From Vulcanimicrobiota bacterium (GTDB taxonomy: Bacteria; Vulcanimicrobiota; JAJTBE01): a stretch of 32,625 nucleotides of DNA. The number at the start of each line of letters is the position of its first letter. Within the stretch, counting starts at the first letter, position 1. Below the pieces are notes generated by a model that was not told the DNA's origin, made no database searches, and was given only the letters and a program-made list of their open reading frames with translations. Both the position numbers and the translations under genes were made by a program. Shown here piece after piece: positions 1 through 6,715 of the stretch. The stretch is taken from the NCBI GenBank assembly GCA_021107945.1, contig JAIORV010000159.1:1-32625 (forward strand), in the 5' to 3' direction.

Positions 1-33
1 CGGGAATAACTGATCTCAAGGCGGCATGATTTT

Positions 34-62
34 TTGACAGAATGTATATACACCCATTTAAA
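34..62 (+). promoter_or_regulatory. Possible sigma-70 promoter upstream of the DsrE-like gene
   Basis: TTGACA at 34-39 is followed after 17 bp by TTTAAA at 57-62, which matches TATAAT at four of six positions. It would give a leader of about 120 nt before the first gene. The -35 is perfect and the -10 is weak, so this is tentative. Confidence 0.35.
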
Positions 63-191
63 AATGGCTAAAATATTTTTACGCGACGAAGGAAAAAAGA
101 TATATATCGGGAAATCTTTGTTACTCGTTTTTATATCCTGAGGACTTTCAATCTGTTTGATTGATCCTTTTTCAGACCAATAGGAGGAAAT

Positions 192-545
192 GTGGCTAAT
201 TTCGGTTTTATAATTAACAGGAGCCCATTTGTCGGTGGACATCTGGAAACCCTTTACGGACTTGCGGACGCAGCTCTCGAAAAAGAGCATCAGGTTTTTA
301 TATTCCTTAATAATGATAGCGTCATTGCACCACTCAGGCATCAGAAAAGTCTGGAGGAAGGAAAAAGTCCGAAAGAGATAGTGGAAAAACTCATACAAAG
401 GGGCGCAGAAGTAATTCTGAGTGATCTGGACTTGAAAATGAGAGGACTTGACAGGAGTAAATTTTTTATTGATGGGGTCAAGACAGGCGGGTTACCGGAT
501 ATCGCCGAAGCAATTGCAGATATGGATAAATTGATTACCCTTTGA
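192..545 (+). CDS. DsrE/TusD-like sulfur-relay fold protein lacking the active cysteine
   Basis: 117 aa, GTG start with an AGGAGG ribosome site at 182-187. The fold is DsrE/TusD-like: an N-terminal strand, a G-rich turn, then the RG element near residues 84-85 and a final strand ending in KLITL. In TusD/DsrE a cysteine eight residues before the RG glycine carries persulfide. Here that position is Ser77 and the whole protein has no cysteine, so classic sulfur transfer is unlikely. It heads a three-gene set with DsrF-like and DsrH-like proteins, as in dsrEFH/tusDCB, with a 22-nt gap to the second gene. The family assignment rests on fold pattern and gene order. The real function is unknown and could be structural or regulatory. 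Confidence 0.72.
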   Translation: MANFGFIINRSPFVGGHLETLYGLADAALEKEHQVFIFLNNDSVIAPLRHQKSLEEGKSPKEIVEKLIQRGAEVILSDLDLKMRGLDRSKFFIDGVKTGGLPDIAEAIADMDKLITL

Positions 546-567
546 ATTTATTGAACAGGATAGTAAT

Positions 568-915
568 ATGCAATCAAAAAAAGTGCTTGTAATTATCAAG
601 GAATTATCAACGGGAGAAAATGAATTAAAAGCCAAATTGCGGCTTATGTTGGGTATATCCGCAGGTTACAAGGAACATAAAGTGGATATGGTGCTTGTTG
701 AAGATGCCGTCTATTTTACTAAAATACTCCAAGGCAATAAAGCACTTGAAAAATATATGAAATCATTTCATTATAATGACTTTAATATTTTTGTGGATGC
801 GGAATCTCTCAAGAATCGTAATATAAAAAAACCGATCTCTGAGGATTTCAAAACGCTGAATAGAGATGAATTAAAAGAACTGCTTGATCAATCAGATATG
901 ACAATCAGTATTTGA
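568..915 (+). CDS. DsrF/TusC-like protein, cysteine-free
   Basis: 115 aa, ATG preceded by AGGA at 557-560. It resembles TusC/DsrF: a short first strand (KVLVII), a helix, the strand MVLVEDAVY, a central NDFNIFVDAESLKNR segment, and a final strand after ELLDQSD, as in the E. coli TusC ending YDVILRF. The segment that in TusC reads VCAASLRERG has Asp77 in place of the cysteine, and there is no cysteine in the protein. It lies second in the DsrE-F-H order. In characterised TusBCD complexes the subunits form a hexamer, so this protein may pair with its neighbours. That is inference. Confidence 0.65.
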   Translation: MQSKKVLVIIKELSTGENELKAKLRLMLGISAGYKEHKVDMVLVEDAVYFTKILQGNKALEKYMKSFHYNDFNIFVDAESLKNRNIKKPISEDFKTLNRDELKELLDQSDMTISI

Positions 916-956
916 GGATACGAATTCACTCGAAAGGAAAAAGTGAGGAGAGGAAA

Positions 957-1217
957 ATGTCCCTATACTTGATAGATAAAAAACTTGCTGAGCTTGGCCT
1001 GCAAATGGCGGAGAAGGATGATGAGGCAATAATCGTTTTGATACAAGACGGTGTATATTCAGATGTTTCATCAATATCCAATTCAAAGCGGGTATTTCTG
1101 GTTGAGAGCGATGTCGAAAAGCGAAAAATTGAGAATATTCCGGAAAATACCAAAACTATCTCATACAACGATCTTATTGATCTTATTGAGAAAGAAAAAG
1201 TCCTTAGTTTTATCTAA
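957..1217 (+). CDS. DsrH/TusB-like protein, cysteine-free
   Basis: 86 aa when started at ATG 957, which has a GAGGAGAGG ribosome site at 945-953. An upstream in-frame start at 912 would overlap the previous gene and lacks such a site. The pattern MSLYLIDKK, then IIVLIQDGVYSDV, then VFLVESDVEKR and ISYNDLIDLIEK follows TusB/DsrH, where the LLLLQDGV strand and a late YTDFV segment are typical. It contains no cysteine. As third gene of the triplet it completes a DsrEFH-like set. Short length makes the assignment moderate, and the gene order is the main support. Confidence 0.62.
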   Translation: MSLYLIDKKLAELGLQMAEKDDEAIIVLIQDGVYSDVSSISNSKRVFLVESDVEKRKIENIPENTKTISYNDLIDLIEKEKVLSFI

Positions 1218-1308
1218 ATACTACATACGATGTTGATTACTGAATCTCTATTTTATCCTGGAAAGTAATGTTTATGTAGTATTTATATTGGATCAAATTT
1301 TTTTTTTT
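1215..1308 (+). repeat. 13-bp inverted repeat with 45-nt spacer, then an 11-T run
   Basis: TAAATACTACATA (1215-1227) and its exact reverse complement (1273-1285) lie between the DsrH-like gene and the next gene. A run of eleven T follows at 1298-1308. The arms overlap the stop codon of the DsrH-like gene. The large loop and the 12-nt gap to the T run make a classical terminator doubtful, but attenuation or RNA processing is possible. Confidence 0.5.
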
Positions 1309-1327
1309 CGTATTGGAGGTTTGCAAA

Positions 1328-2290
1328 ATGGGTTGGCTAAAAAGTCTGTTGGGTAAATTTGGTGGTAAATCAGATGAAGTAAAAATTGTAAGCGAGAAGA
1401 AAGAGATTTCCAAAAAATCAATAATCACAAAACCTGTAATAGGCGAGGAAATTGCTCCAGTGCCGATTGAAGAGCCGCTAAAAGAGATTTTTGGGAAATT
1501 GATAGAATCAAAAGTGAGTTATATTTTCTTTGATCCCGAAGAAACAAAATGTTATGTCTATTTATTATCTGATAATAATGCCAATGAAATTGACAAGTTT
1601 CCGGTTGATGAATGGAAGAAAAAGGCAACACTTCTAAAGGAAATAAACTCAAAATTAATCGAACTTGATGGGAATAAATATATTTGTGTTCTAAACGTCT
1701 CCCTTACCAACCTGGGTGAGAGAATTGCCGTTGCACTTCTTGAACCGGGAACCCCGGATGATGAAATCAAGGAAAAAAAGCGAAACGCAATAAGACTTGT
1801 CAATAAACTGAAGCCGGCCACATCTCTTACTCATATTAATATTGAGAATCTTGAGAAAACAATTGAATCAGTGAAAGAGAAAGCTGATGGGGATATTTTC
1901 AAATTGTTTATGGAAAGTGAATTGTTGAAACGCAAAGAAGCTGATGAGTTAAAGGCTGAAAATGGTTATCGCTCTATACTGTCGTTGCCGTTACCAAGGA
2001 AACAGGTTGTGTTAAATGTTGCCAAATGGCTTGGAATTGAATATTATGACATTGAAATATCTGATTATGATGAAAAGACGGCGCGTATCCTGCCGGAAGA
2101 GATGGCAAGGAGACTCAATGCAATAGTATTCGAAGAAGAAGAAAAGAATGTGAAAATTGTAATGACGAATCCATTTAATAAAGAACATTTAAATGAAATA
2201 GAGAATAAACTCGGCAAAAAAGTCATTCCTTTCATGTCATGCGAAGAGGATATAAGGTATGAAATGGGAAAAATTTACAGGGAATATTGA
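1328..2290 (+). CDS. GspE/PilB-like regulatory-domain protein without an ATPase domain
   Basis: 320 aa from ATG 1328, chosen because GGAGG at 1315-1319 sits 8 nt upstream. A TTG five codons earlier overlaps the ribosome site. Residues 215-320 look like a MshEN/GspE N-terminal domain: LPEEMARRLNAIVF, KIVMTNPFN, a G..V.PF segment, and EEDIRYEMGKIY. Residues 50-140 resemble the N2E part of secretion ATPases in degenerate form: IFFDPEE where ASDIHIEP is usual, and VSLTNLGERIAVALLE where RVS.LPT..GE...R is usual. The order is reversed relative to GspE/PilB and no Walker A, Asp box or Walker B motif is present. MshEN domains can bind cyclic-di-GMP, but the full binding motif was not seen. A regulatory or scaffold role is inference. 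Confidence 0.6.
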   Translation: MGWLKSLLGKFGGKSDEVKIVSEKKEISKKSIITKPVIGEEIAPVPIEEPLKEIFGKLIESKVSYIFFDPEETKCYVYLLSDNNANEIDKFPVDEWKKKATLLKEINSKLIELDGNKYICVLNVSLTNLGERIAVALLEPGTPDDEIKEKKRNAIRLVNKLKPATSLTHINIENLEKTIESVKEKADGDIFKLFMESELLKRKEADELKAENGYRSILSLPLPRKQVVLNVAKWLGIEYYDIEISDYDEKTARILPEEMARRLNAIVFEEEEKNVKIVMTNPFNKEHLNEIENKLGKKVIPFMSCEEDIRYEMGKIYREY

Positions 2291-2325
2291 GTTTATTAAC
2301 GAGGTGTGGATAAAAGGAGAATGAT

Positions 2326-3276
2326 ATGAAAGAGAATATATATGATGTAATAATTATCGGAGGCGGCCCGGCGGGCTTAACTGCAGGGCTTTATGCATCA
2401 CGAGCCATGCTCAAAACCGTTTTGCTTGAAAAAGGACTGACCGGAGGGCAGATGGCCAGCACCGGAGTAATAGACAATTATCCCGGAATCAGGAACATTT
2501 CCGGGATGGAGCTGGGACAGAAAATGGAAGAGCACGCAAAAGATTTCGGTCTTGAAATAGTGCTTTGTGAGGTTAAATGCCTTGATAAAGAAGGGGACAT
2601 ATTCAAGGTTAACACAGATAAGGGAGAATTCAGGAGTAAAACGGTAATAATGACAACAGGTGTGAGACCCCGCAGTTTGAATGTCCCGGGGGAGAAGGAT
2701 CTCAAGGGAAAGGGAGTATCATATTGTGCCATATGCGACGGATTTTTTTTCAGAAATAAAAAAGTTGCGGTAATAGGAGGCGGAGATTCCGCCCTGGAAG
2801 AGGGAGATTACCTTACAAAATTTGCGGACAAAGTCTGTATCATCCATCGTAGAGACGAATTCAGAGGAGGGCAAAATTACCGGGAAAGAGCGAGAAAGAA
2901 TCCCAAAATTGAATTCATAATGGACACAATAGCCACAGAGATTATTGGAGACGAATTTGTAACGGCGTTGAAGCTTAAAAATAAGAAAACCGGCAAAGAA
3001 TGGGTTGAGTCTTTTGATGGGGTTTTCATATATGTTGGAACACTGCCCAACCTCTTTGTTTGCAAAATCGATTATGACAGTGACAAGATGGGATACATCA
3101 AGACTGATGATAAAATGAGCACATCAATCAAGGGGCTTTTTGCGGCAGGAGATGTACGCTCAAAATTATTGAGGCAAATTACAACGGCGGTTGGAGACGG
3201 CGCCACGGCATCAGTATCCGCCGAGAAATATATCGAAGAGTTGAAGTATCAGAATAACTTGAAAAAAGTGGGGTAG
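2326..3276 (+). CDS. trxB: Thioredoxin reductase
   Basis: 316 aa, the usual length. Uses NADPH and FAD to reduce thioredoxin in the cytoplasm. Visible motifs: FAD-binding GGGPAG at 12-17, redox-active C134-A-I-C137-D-G, NADPH-binding GGGDSA at 151-156, HRRDEFR at 174-180, and the second FAD motif AAGDVR at 273-278. ATG 2326 has AAGGAGA at 2314-2320. One difference from most TrxB is RGGQNYRERA after HRRDEF, where an RA-rich helix start is common. It lies 35 bp after the GspE-like gene and 22 bp before the LURP-one-like gene, so the three may be cotranscribed. No thioredoxin gene is in the window. Confidence 0.93.
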   Translation: MKENIYDVIIIGGGPAGLTAGLYASRAMLKTVLLEKGLTGGQMASTGVIDNYPGIRNISGMELGQKMEEHAKDFGLEIVLCEVKCLDKEGDIFKVNTDKGEFRSKTVIMTTGVRPRSLNVPGEKDLKGKGVSYCAICDGFFFRNKKVAVIGGGDSALEEGDYLTKFADKVCIIHRRDEFRGGQNYRERARKNPKIEFIMDTIATEIIGDEFVTALKLKNKKTGKEWVESFDGVFIYVGTLPNLFVCKIDYDSDKMGYIKTDDKMSTSIKGLFAAGDVRSKLLRQITTAVGDGATASVSAEKYIEELKYQNNLKKVG

Positions 3277-3298
3277 GGAAGGAACAGGAGATTTAATA

Positions 3299-3943
3299 AT
3301 GGCAAATCCACTTGATTATACCCGTTTAGTAATAAAAATGTCCTCAAAACCCACCAAAGACGGATCTCGTAAAGTGCCGATTCTACACCCTAATGGAAAG
3401 AAAGTCGGCGAAGTAGCTTTATCTCAACGCCCTTTTCCCGACAAGATCCTCAGGCGTGCAAGGTTCCCGGAGTTTTTCAGAAAATTCTTTGTTTTCTTTC
3501 CAAATTTTGCATTGAAATTTGAAGTGAAAATTCTTGACTCGGAGGGAAAGCTGCTCTTGCGAATGGAGAAGCCATTCAGTTTCAAGAAGTTTATTCTCTC
3601 GATATATGATCAAGCGGGCAGGAAGCTGGGAGTTCTCGAGAAGGTTCCACCCGACACAAGCATTGATGAGGTTTCAAAAAAATCGGAATATCACCTTTTT
3701 GACTATAAAGGTAAGCTTGTCGGCATTTTCAGGGGAGATTGGGGAGCATGGAATATGCAGATCCTGGATTCAAATCAGAAAGCTGTGGGGAAATTATCCA
3801 AAAGCTATACTGATGTGAATAAAGTAATCCATGGTTATACAGATATTTTTGCCGCCGAGATTTACGAATTTGCGGATGATGTGAAATTTAGAGTGCTGAT
3901 TATGGGGGTTGCCTCTGCAATGGATATTATTGCAAAGGAATAG
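3299..3943 (+). CDS. LURP-one-related / phospholipid-scramblase-like protein
   Basis: 214 aa, ATG with AGGAG at 3286-3290. The protein is a run of short beta-strand hairpins, each with a phrase of the type 'y D..G+.lG', for example YDQAGRKLG near 108, FDYKGKLVG near 139, then GDWGAWNMQILDSNQKAVGK near 151-170. This repeated pattern with a central hydrophobic stretch and a final helix (VLIMGVASAMDII) is typical of the Tubby-like LURP-one/scramblase superfamily. No signal peptide is seen, so it is probably cytoplasmic or membrane-associated. The bacterial members have no settled function. Its TAG stop directly abuts the stop of the convergent gene. Confidence 0.62.
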   Translation: MANPLDYTRLVIKMSSKPTKDGSRKVPILHPNGKKVGEVALSQRPFPDKILRRARFPEFFRKFFVFFPNFALKFEVKILDSEGKLLLRMEKPFSFKKFILSIYDQAGRKLGVLEKVPPDTSIDEVSKKSEYHLFDYKGKLVGIFRGDWGAWNMQILDSNQKAVGKLSKSYTDVNKVIHGYTDIFAAEIYEFADDVKFRVLIMGVASAMDIIAKE

Positions 3944-4945
3944 CTATTTCCCCTTTTTCTCTTTGTGCTCCCTGTCTTTTGCAACATCCAGGAAAACGGA
4001 GACTTCATCAGATATTGATTTTATCCCCTCGCTGTCTCTTGCCTGGATATTTATAACCGCCTTGAGACCGTTTACGCTTACAGGGAAGCCAAATTCCTTG
4101 CTGAAATATCCGTTGGAGTCAGATCTTGTTTCTATTCCTCCCTGCTCTGGTCCCTTGCCCGATATCAGCCCGCCCAACTGCCTGAAGGACAGGGAAATAG
4201 TCATTAATACATCAACATTGGGCTTTGTTCTTCCCTTAATGGTAAATTTCTGAGCCACCAATTCGCCGTCTTTTGGGGAGAGGATTTTTATTTCAAAAAG
4301 CTGGGCGATAATAGAAACCGGGGTTTTCGCTTTCATCTTTTCATATTTGCCGTCTGGCATTCTCAAGTTTCCATATATATATACATTTGTCGTATAATCA
4401 AATTTCCCGACCCGGTAAGATCCCTTGTAAAGCCCTGGTGAGACTTCTTTCATAGGAATATTTGTTTTTAATCCACTGATATCAAAAAATGCTTCCCCTC
4501 CGGGTTTGCCCTTCATCGTTACGTGTAATATCTCCCTGATCATAAGTGGAGGTTTATAATCATGATTTATTGATTTAATAAGATCAAAGCTCTTTATTTG
4601 AAACATCCAGGATATGGAATATTTTTTTTCAGATTTATCGGTGAAGTGAACTTCAACCCGATTTTCCCCAAAAGGTAAATCCACACCAGGCTTATAACTC
4701 ATAAAGCCTGGTAATATAATACTACTTGCAGTAACATCTTTATTATTAATCAGGACTTTCACACTATTCAGCTTGATGGCAAGGTTACGAAATGCCAGAG
4801 AGATGGTGGGTTTACGGCTATAAATAAAACTGCTTTTCGCAGGCGAAAACAAGAAAGAATCTGATTCTTCCGAAAAAATCGGATTATTGGATTGTAGAAA
4901 TATAATTATCAGTAATGTAATAATAATTGTTATTAATTGCTTCAT
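3944..4945 (-). CDS. Exported protein with Ig-like / cadherin-like domains
   Basis: 333 aa from the ATG at 4945, chosen because it begins a clear signal peptide (MKQLI followed by a long Ile/Leu core). A longer reading from 5035 adds 30 residues before that signal and is less likely. After cleavage the chain reads as beta-sandwich modules: residues about 35-140 with the phrase LPFGENRVEVHFTDKSEKKYSISWMF, a middle module about 150-230, and a C-terminal module about 235-325 that starts IKILSPKDGELV and contains FTIKGRTKPNVDV and SDSNGYFSKEF. This matches bacterial Ig-like modules of envelope proteins. It ends in a Lys-rich tail. No enzymatic motif is seen. Confidence 0.6.
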   Translation of the reverse strand: MKQLITIIITLLIIIFLQSNNPIFSEESDSFLFSPAKSSFIYSRKPTISLAFRNLAIKLNSVKVLINNKDVTASSIILPGFMSYKPGVDLPFGENRVEVHFTDKSEKKYSISWMFQIKSFDLIKSINHDYKPPLMIREILHVTMKGKPGGEAFFDISGLKTNIPMKEVSPGLYKGSYRVGKFDYTTNVYIYGNLRMPDGKYEKMKAKTPVSIIAQLFEIKILSPKDGELVAQKFTIKGRTKPNVDVLMTISLSFRQLGGLISGKGPEQGGIETRSDSNGYFSKEFGFPVSVNGLKAVINIQARDSEGIKSISDEVSVFLDVAKDREHKEKKGK

Positions 4946-5058
4946 GTTGTTTGTTATTCTTCCCCAAATAAACATTAAATAAGTACTTTGTAAGATACTG
5001 GTTATTATAACATAAAATTGCCAAATCGGGATCAATTGTATTTATTCAGACCCATCAC

Positions 5059-5109
5059 TGTAGGAGAGGCTTCCAGCCTCGATTTTCGTGGCAAGATGCC
5101 ACTCCTGCA
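5059..5109. repeat. Dispersed palindromic repeat, TGTAGGAGAGG family, copy 1
   Basis: The element begins TGTAGGAGAGGCTTCC and ends CTCCTGCA, whose reverse complement differs from TGTAGGAG by one base. Inside are two small hairpins, GAGGCT/AGCCTC with a 3-nt loop and GTGGCA/TGCCAC with a 3-nt loop. The first 26 bases match the repeats at 15428 and 15460 except in the arm bases. It lies in the 202-bp gap between the Ig-like gene and the cyclase gene; nothing else was recognised there. Confidence 0.72.
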
Positions 5110-5237
5110 AGGGAGGACTGAATGCTTACAACCAATTTAATTTGAATCTCCATGGGCTCTGCATTCTCTGTGGTGAATAGTCATATAAAATTAAAAAAAC
5201 TAACAGGAAAAGAATTTCATTCAAAGAAAATTAAATC

Positions 5238-5867
5238 ATGAAGTTCTATGACTTAACCATTCCAATAAAAAACAAGATGGCGGTTTATGAGGGAGATCCC
5301 GGTGTCAGCGTTGAGAGTTTTTCCTCGATGAAGAAGGGTGACCCGTATAATCTGCTAAATGTCCAGATGGGTTCTCATACAGGTACACATATTGATGCTC
5401 CTTTTCATTTTTTCCAGAATGGGAAATCCGTCGATGATATTCCCCTCAAAACCCTTGTAGGTCCTGCAAGGGTTTATCTTATCAGGAATGAGAAGATAAT
5501 TACAAAGCAAATACTTCAAAACATGGATTTCAACGGTGTAGAGAGAGCTCTTTTCAAAACAGACCATTCTTTTCTCAGAGACAGATATTCGCGCTTTCGT
5601 AGTGATTACGTTCATCTGGATTTAGATGCGGCGGGATATCTTGTGGGAAAAGGAATGAAGATAGTTGGAATTGATTCTTTCTCGGTGGAATCCTATAGCA
5701 GGAAAGATCATCTATCTCACAAGGTTCTTCTTGGATCTGGAATAACAATTCTTGAAATGCTGGATCTAAAAAAAGTAGAGCCGGGTGATTATGAATTGAT
5801 ATGTCTTCCTTTGAAAATCCATGAAGGTGACGGGGCGCCGGTAAGGGCTATCCTGAGAACACTTTGA
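5238..5867 (+). CDS. Cyclase family metal-dependent hydrolase (KynB-like)
   Basis: 209 aa, the usual length for the cyclase / kynurenine formamidase family. The metal-binding phrase HTGTHIDAPFH gives H47, H51, D53 and H57, and a second site H161 with E173 has the same 12-residue spacing as in KynB. The N-terminal DLTIPI...MAVYEGDP is also typical. Members hydrolyse amide or ester bonds such as N-formylkynurenine, but the wider family includes isatin hydrolases and unknown activities. No other kynurenine-pathway gene is nearby, so the substrate is open. No good Shine-Dalgarno site precedes ATG 5238. The next genes are separated by a dispersed repeat. Confidence 0.82.
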   Translation: MKFYDLTIPIKNKMAVYEGDPGVSVESFSSMKKGDPYNLLNVQMGSHTGTHIDAPFHFFQNGKSVDDIPLKTLVGPARVYLIRNEKIITKQILQNMDFNGVERALFKTDHSFLRDRYSRFRSDYVHLDLDAAGYLVGKGMKIVGIDSFSVESYSRKDHLSHKVLLGSGITILEMLDLKKVEPGDYELICLPLKIHEGDGAPVRAILRTL

Positions 5868-5913
5868 TTATCAAAAGGAAGTAGGAAATTAGAAGCGGGA
5901 GGTTGGAATAGAC

Positions 5914-5999
5914 GGTATCGAAAAACCTCAGAACCCCGGTTATTTTCTTTTTTCCCGTTTCCCGCTTCCCGTTTCCCGTTTCCCGTTTCCCATTCACCC
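5914..5999. repeat. Dispersed intergenic repeat with CCCGTTT runs, copy 1
   Basis: Starts with GGTATCGAAAAACCTCA (5914-5930), found identically at 29303-29319, and continues with a pyrimidine-rich stretch of CCCGTTT/CCCGCTT units ending CCCATTCACC. The copy at 29303-29380 has the same order in the same orientation. Small antisense reading frames over it are artefacts of the repeat. It fills most of the 167-bp gap before the aldolase-like gene. Confidence 0.7.
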
Positions 6000-6034
6000 C
6001 AGAGATTACAGAAATCATGAGAGGTAACGAAGAT

Positions 6035-6715
6035 ATGAAAGCAATGATTGATTTAATTAACGAACAGAGAATTTTTACCATCTTGAATATTGACGATTAT
6101 GATCTGGCGAAAAAATGCGGAGAAATTGCAATAAACGGCGGATTGAAACTAATTGAGGTTTCTCTTCTCGCGCCGGATTGTTTCAAGCTGATTGATGAGT
6201 TCTCCGGAAATGATTCTATTAAAATCGGAGTTACCGGTGTTCGGAAAAAAGAGGATGTAATCAATGCAAAAAAGGCAAATGCAAGTTTTATGGTCACACT
6301 TCACCAGGATAGAGAATTAATTGAAGAAGGGAAGAAACAGGATATATTTGTTATTGGGGGTGCATCTACGCCAACGGAGATTTTTAACGCGAATAAATGG
6401 GGTGCCGATCTTGTTAACGTCTTTCCAATTCAACCCCTGGGAGGACCAAGGTATATCAAGCTTTTACTTGATTATTTTCCATCTATCGACTTGAGGGTAC
6501 AGGGAGGTCTGAATATTCATAATTACGTGGATATGCTTGATGCAGGAGCAGTGGCGGTAGGTTTGTCTTCCAGTATGTTTGATAAAAAGACTTTAAAAAG
6601 AAAAGATTTTAAGATGTTCGAGAAAAAAATGGAAGTCTTCCTGGGGCGTTATCATATGTGGAAATCATTCCATTCACAGGAAAGAAAGGAACATAGCGGT
6701 GTTGATGGGGATTAA
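6035..6715 (+). CDS. KDPG/KHG aldolase-fold protein lacking the Schiff-base lysine
   Basis: 226 aa from ATG 6035, preferred over ATG 6017 because GAGAGGT at 6019-6025 is a well placed ribosome site for it. The TIM-barrel signatures of Eda are present in order: IEVSLL near 40-45 with E41, FVIGGASTP near 105-113, GADLVNVFP near 123-131, GGPRYIK near 136-142, RVQGGLN near 154-160, and AGAVAVGLSS near 170-179. The catalytic lysine of Eda (VKxFP) is Asn128, and the arginine of EVTLRT is missing. Normal KDPG cleavage by Schiff base is therefore not expected. It overlaps the TPR gene by 17 bp, implying coupled translation. It may have a non-aldolase sugar-acid or phosphate-binding role. Confidence 0.75.
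   Translation: MKAMIDLINEQRIFTILNIDDYDLAKKCGEIAINGGLKLIEVSLLAPDCFKLIDEFSGNDSIKIGVTGVRKKEDVINAKKANASFMVTLHQDRELIEEGKKQDIFVIGGASTPTEIFNANKWGADLVNVFPIQPLGGPRYIKLLLDYFPSIDLRVQGGLNIHNYVDMLDAGAVAVGLSSSMFDKKTLKRKDFKMFEKKMEVFLGRYHMWKSFHSQERKEHSGVDGD

Noticed and set aside
5848-6081. 77-codon minus frame with GKRETG repeats
   Set aside because: The repeated peptide is a by-product of the CCCGTTT-type intergenic repeat, as is the similar frame at 29162-29374.
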